DNA of 6,634 bases, taken from Candidatus Zixiibacteriota bacterium (lineage in GTDB: Bacteria > Zixibacteria > MSB-5A5 > RBG-16-43-9). Below, piece after piece: positions 5,718 through 6,634 of this stretch. The stretch lies in assembly GCA_029858245.1 (NCBI GenBank), contig JAOUFL010000132.1, positions 1 through 6,634 on the forward strand. The letters run 5' to 3'. The translations under genes were made by a program, and so were the position numbers. A model generated the notes under the pieces. That model was given only the letters and a program-made list of their open reading frames with translations, ran no database searches and was not told the DNA's origin. How positions within the stretch are numbered: position 1 is the first letter of the stretch; each line of letters begins with the position of its first letter.

Positions 5718-5761
5718 TCTCTATATTTTTATTTGTGCTTTCTTCTTACATTTCCGTTTTT

Positions 5762-6634
5762 TTAAATTAGAGGTGGCTCGATGTATTCCCCAAAAATCTC
5801 TCTCATCACATCCACTATCTCGCCTTCGGTAGCATAGCATCTAACGCATTCAAGAATGGTTGGCATAGTGTTATCATTTCCCTGAACTGCCTTTTTCAAA
5901 TTCTCCAGGCTTCTTTTTACCTTATCATTATCTCTTTTAGCTTTTATATTTTTAACTGCCTGAACTTGCTTTTTTTCCACCTCTGGATCAATTTTCAAAA
6001 TGGGTATCTCTATCTTCTCATTTTCAATTATAAAATCGTTAATCCCTACTACAATCCTGTCTTTGCTTTCAATCTCCTTCTGGTACCTGTAAGCTGCCTC
6101 AGCTATTTCCCTCTGAAAGTAACCTTCCTCTATGCATTTTAAAACACCTCCGCGTCTTTCGATCTCAGCAAAATATTTTTCTGCTTCCTCCTCCATCCTG
6201 TTAGTTAACGCTTCAATGTAATAAGAGCCGGCTAAGGGGTCAATAGTATTGGCTACTCCGGACTCATAAGCGATAATCTGTTGTGTCCTTAAGGCAATCT
6301 GAACGGCTTTTTCTGAAGGCAAAGCATAGGTTTCATCCATTGAGTTGGTATGCAAGCTCTGGGTTCCACCCAGCACACCAGCTAATGCTTCATAGGCTGT
6401 ACGTATGATATTATTCTCCGGCTGTTGTGCAGTAAGACTGCAACCCGCCGTTTGAGTATGAAATCTCAAAAGCCAGGATTCTTCCTTCTTGGCTTTGTAT
6501 CTCTCTTTCATATGCCTTGCCCAGATTCTGCGAGCAGCACGATACTTGGCTATCTCCTCGAAAAAATCCAGGTGTGAATTAAAGAAAAAAGAAAGCCGGG
6601 GAGAAAACAGGTCCACATCCAGCCCCGCTTTCAT
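5762..6634 (-). CDS. mcmA1: Methylmalonyl-CoA mutase catalytic (large) subunit, C-terminal 290 residues only
   Basis: Catalytic TIM-barrel subunit of the B12-dependent mutase, cut by the right edge. The codon at 6632-6634 is ATG, but the residues there (MKAGLDVDLFSPRLSFFF) align to the middle of the family, so it is an internal Met. Stand-alone large subunits are about 520-560 residues, so roughly 230-270 are missing. Visible motifs, numbered from the edge, are RFHTQTAG at 57-64, GGTQSLHTNSMDE at 89-101, YESGVANTIDPLAGSYY at 123-139 and YRYQKEIES at 182-190. The end, FGEYIEPPLI, is the typical terminus of subunits lacking a fused cobalamin domain; that domain is the next gene. The residues that separate methylmalonyl-, isobutyryl- and hydroxyisobutyryl-CoA mutases (around 89 and 207 of the Propionibacterium enzyme) are off-window, so substrate is inferred from the carboxylase genes. 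Confidence 0.94.
   Translation of the reverse strand: MKAGLDVDLFSPRLSFFFNSHLDFFEEIAKYRAARRIWARHMKERYKAKKEESWLLRFHTQTAGCSLTAQQPENNIIRTAYEALAGVLGGTQSLHTNSMDETYALPSEKAVQIALRTQQIIAYESGVANTIDPLAGSYYIEALTNRMEEEAEKYFAEIERRGGVLKCIEEGYFQREIAEAAYRYQKEIESKDRIVVGINDFIIENEKIEIPILKIDPEVEKKQVQAVKNIKAKRDNDKVKRSLENLKKAVQGNDNTMPTILECVRCYATEGEIVDVMREIFGEYIEPPLI

Noticed and set aside
5617..5761. Cobalamin riboswitch controlling the B12 mutase
   Set aside because: The gap is shorter than a typical cobalamin riboswitch and no B12-box-like sequence was recognised; the leader of the large subunit is outside the window.
6632..6634. True start codon of the mutase large subunit at the right edge
   Set aside because: The residues after it belong to the middle of the catalytic barrel; the ATG at the edge is coincidental and the gene is truncated by the window.

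Overview
The window carries six protein genes, all on the minus strand, so transcription runs from high to low coordinates. In that order they are: the C-terminal part of a methylmalonyl-CoA mutase catalytic subunit (5762-6634, cut by the right edge), its separate cobalamin-binding subunit (5197-5616), a short-chain-type acyl-CoA dehydrogenase (3944-5086), a metallo-beta-lactamase-fold hydrolase (2921-3763), the carboxyltransferase beta subunit of a propionyl-CoA-type carboxylase (1355-2905), and a biotin carboxylase (1-1175, cut by the left edge). No RNA genes, transposases, integrases or CRISPR arrays were seen.

Together the genes form most of a propionyl-CoA / methylmalonyl-CoA module. Biotin carboxylase and carboxyltransferase convert propionyl-CoA to (S)-methylmalonyl-CoA, and the two-part B12 mutase converts (R)-methylmalonyl-CoA to succinyl-CoA. 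The acyl-CoA dehydrogenase would feed the route from short or branched acyl-CoAs, such as those from branched amino acids or butyrate. Two expected parts are absent here: the methylmalonyl-CoA epimerase and the biotin carrier protein. Either may lie outside the window. The hydrolase has no obvious step in the pathway, yet it is 15 bp from the carboxyltransferase gene and surely shares its transcript.

The layout suggests at least two transcription blocks. A good sigma70-like promoter lies before the dehydrogenase, and a weaker one before the hydrolase, so the mutase pair, the dehydrogenase and the hydrolase-carboxylase genes may be separately controlled. No spacer exceeds 180 bases. Three of the four longer spacers (1176-1354, 3764-3943, 5617-5761) are unusually rich in short perfect hairpins, related inverted copies and a tandem 8-bp repeat. 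The remaining one (5087-5196) is plain AT-rich promoter DNA.

Base composition is moderately AT-rich by eye, with AT-rich spacers, good Shine-Dalgarno sites at most genes and ATG starts. The split B12 mutase (catalytic and cobalamin subunits as separate genes) and the hairpin-laden spacers fit an uncultured anaerobic or facultative bacterium, possibly from a candidate phylum known mainly from metagenomes. That placement is an inference from style and not a firm taxonomic call. The core genes are ordinary. The least explained material is the family of short intergenic elements and the hydrolase.
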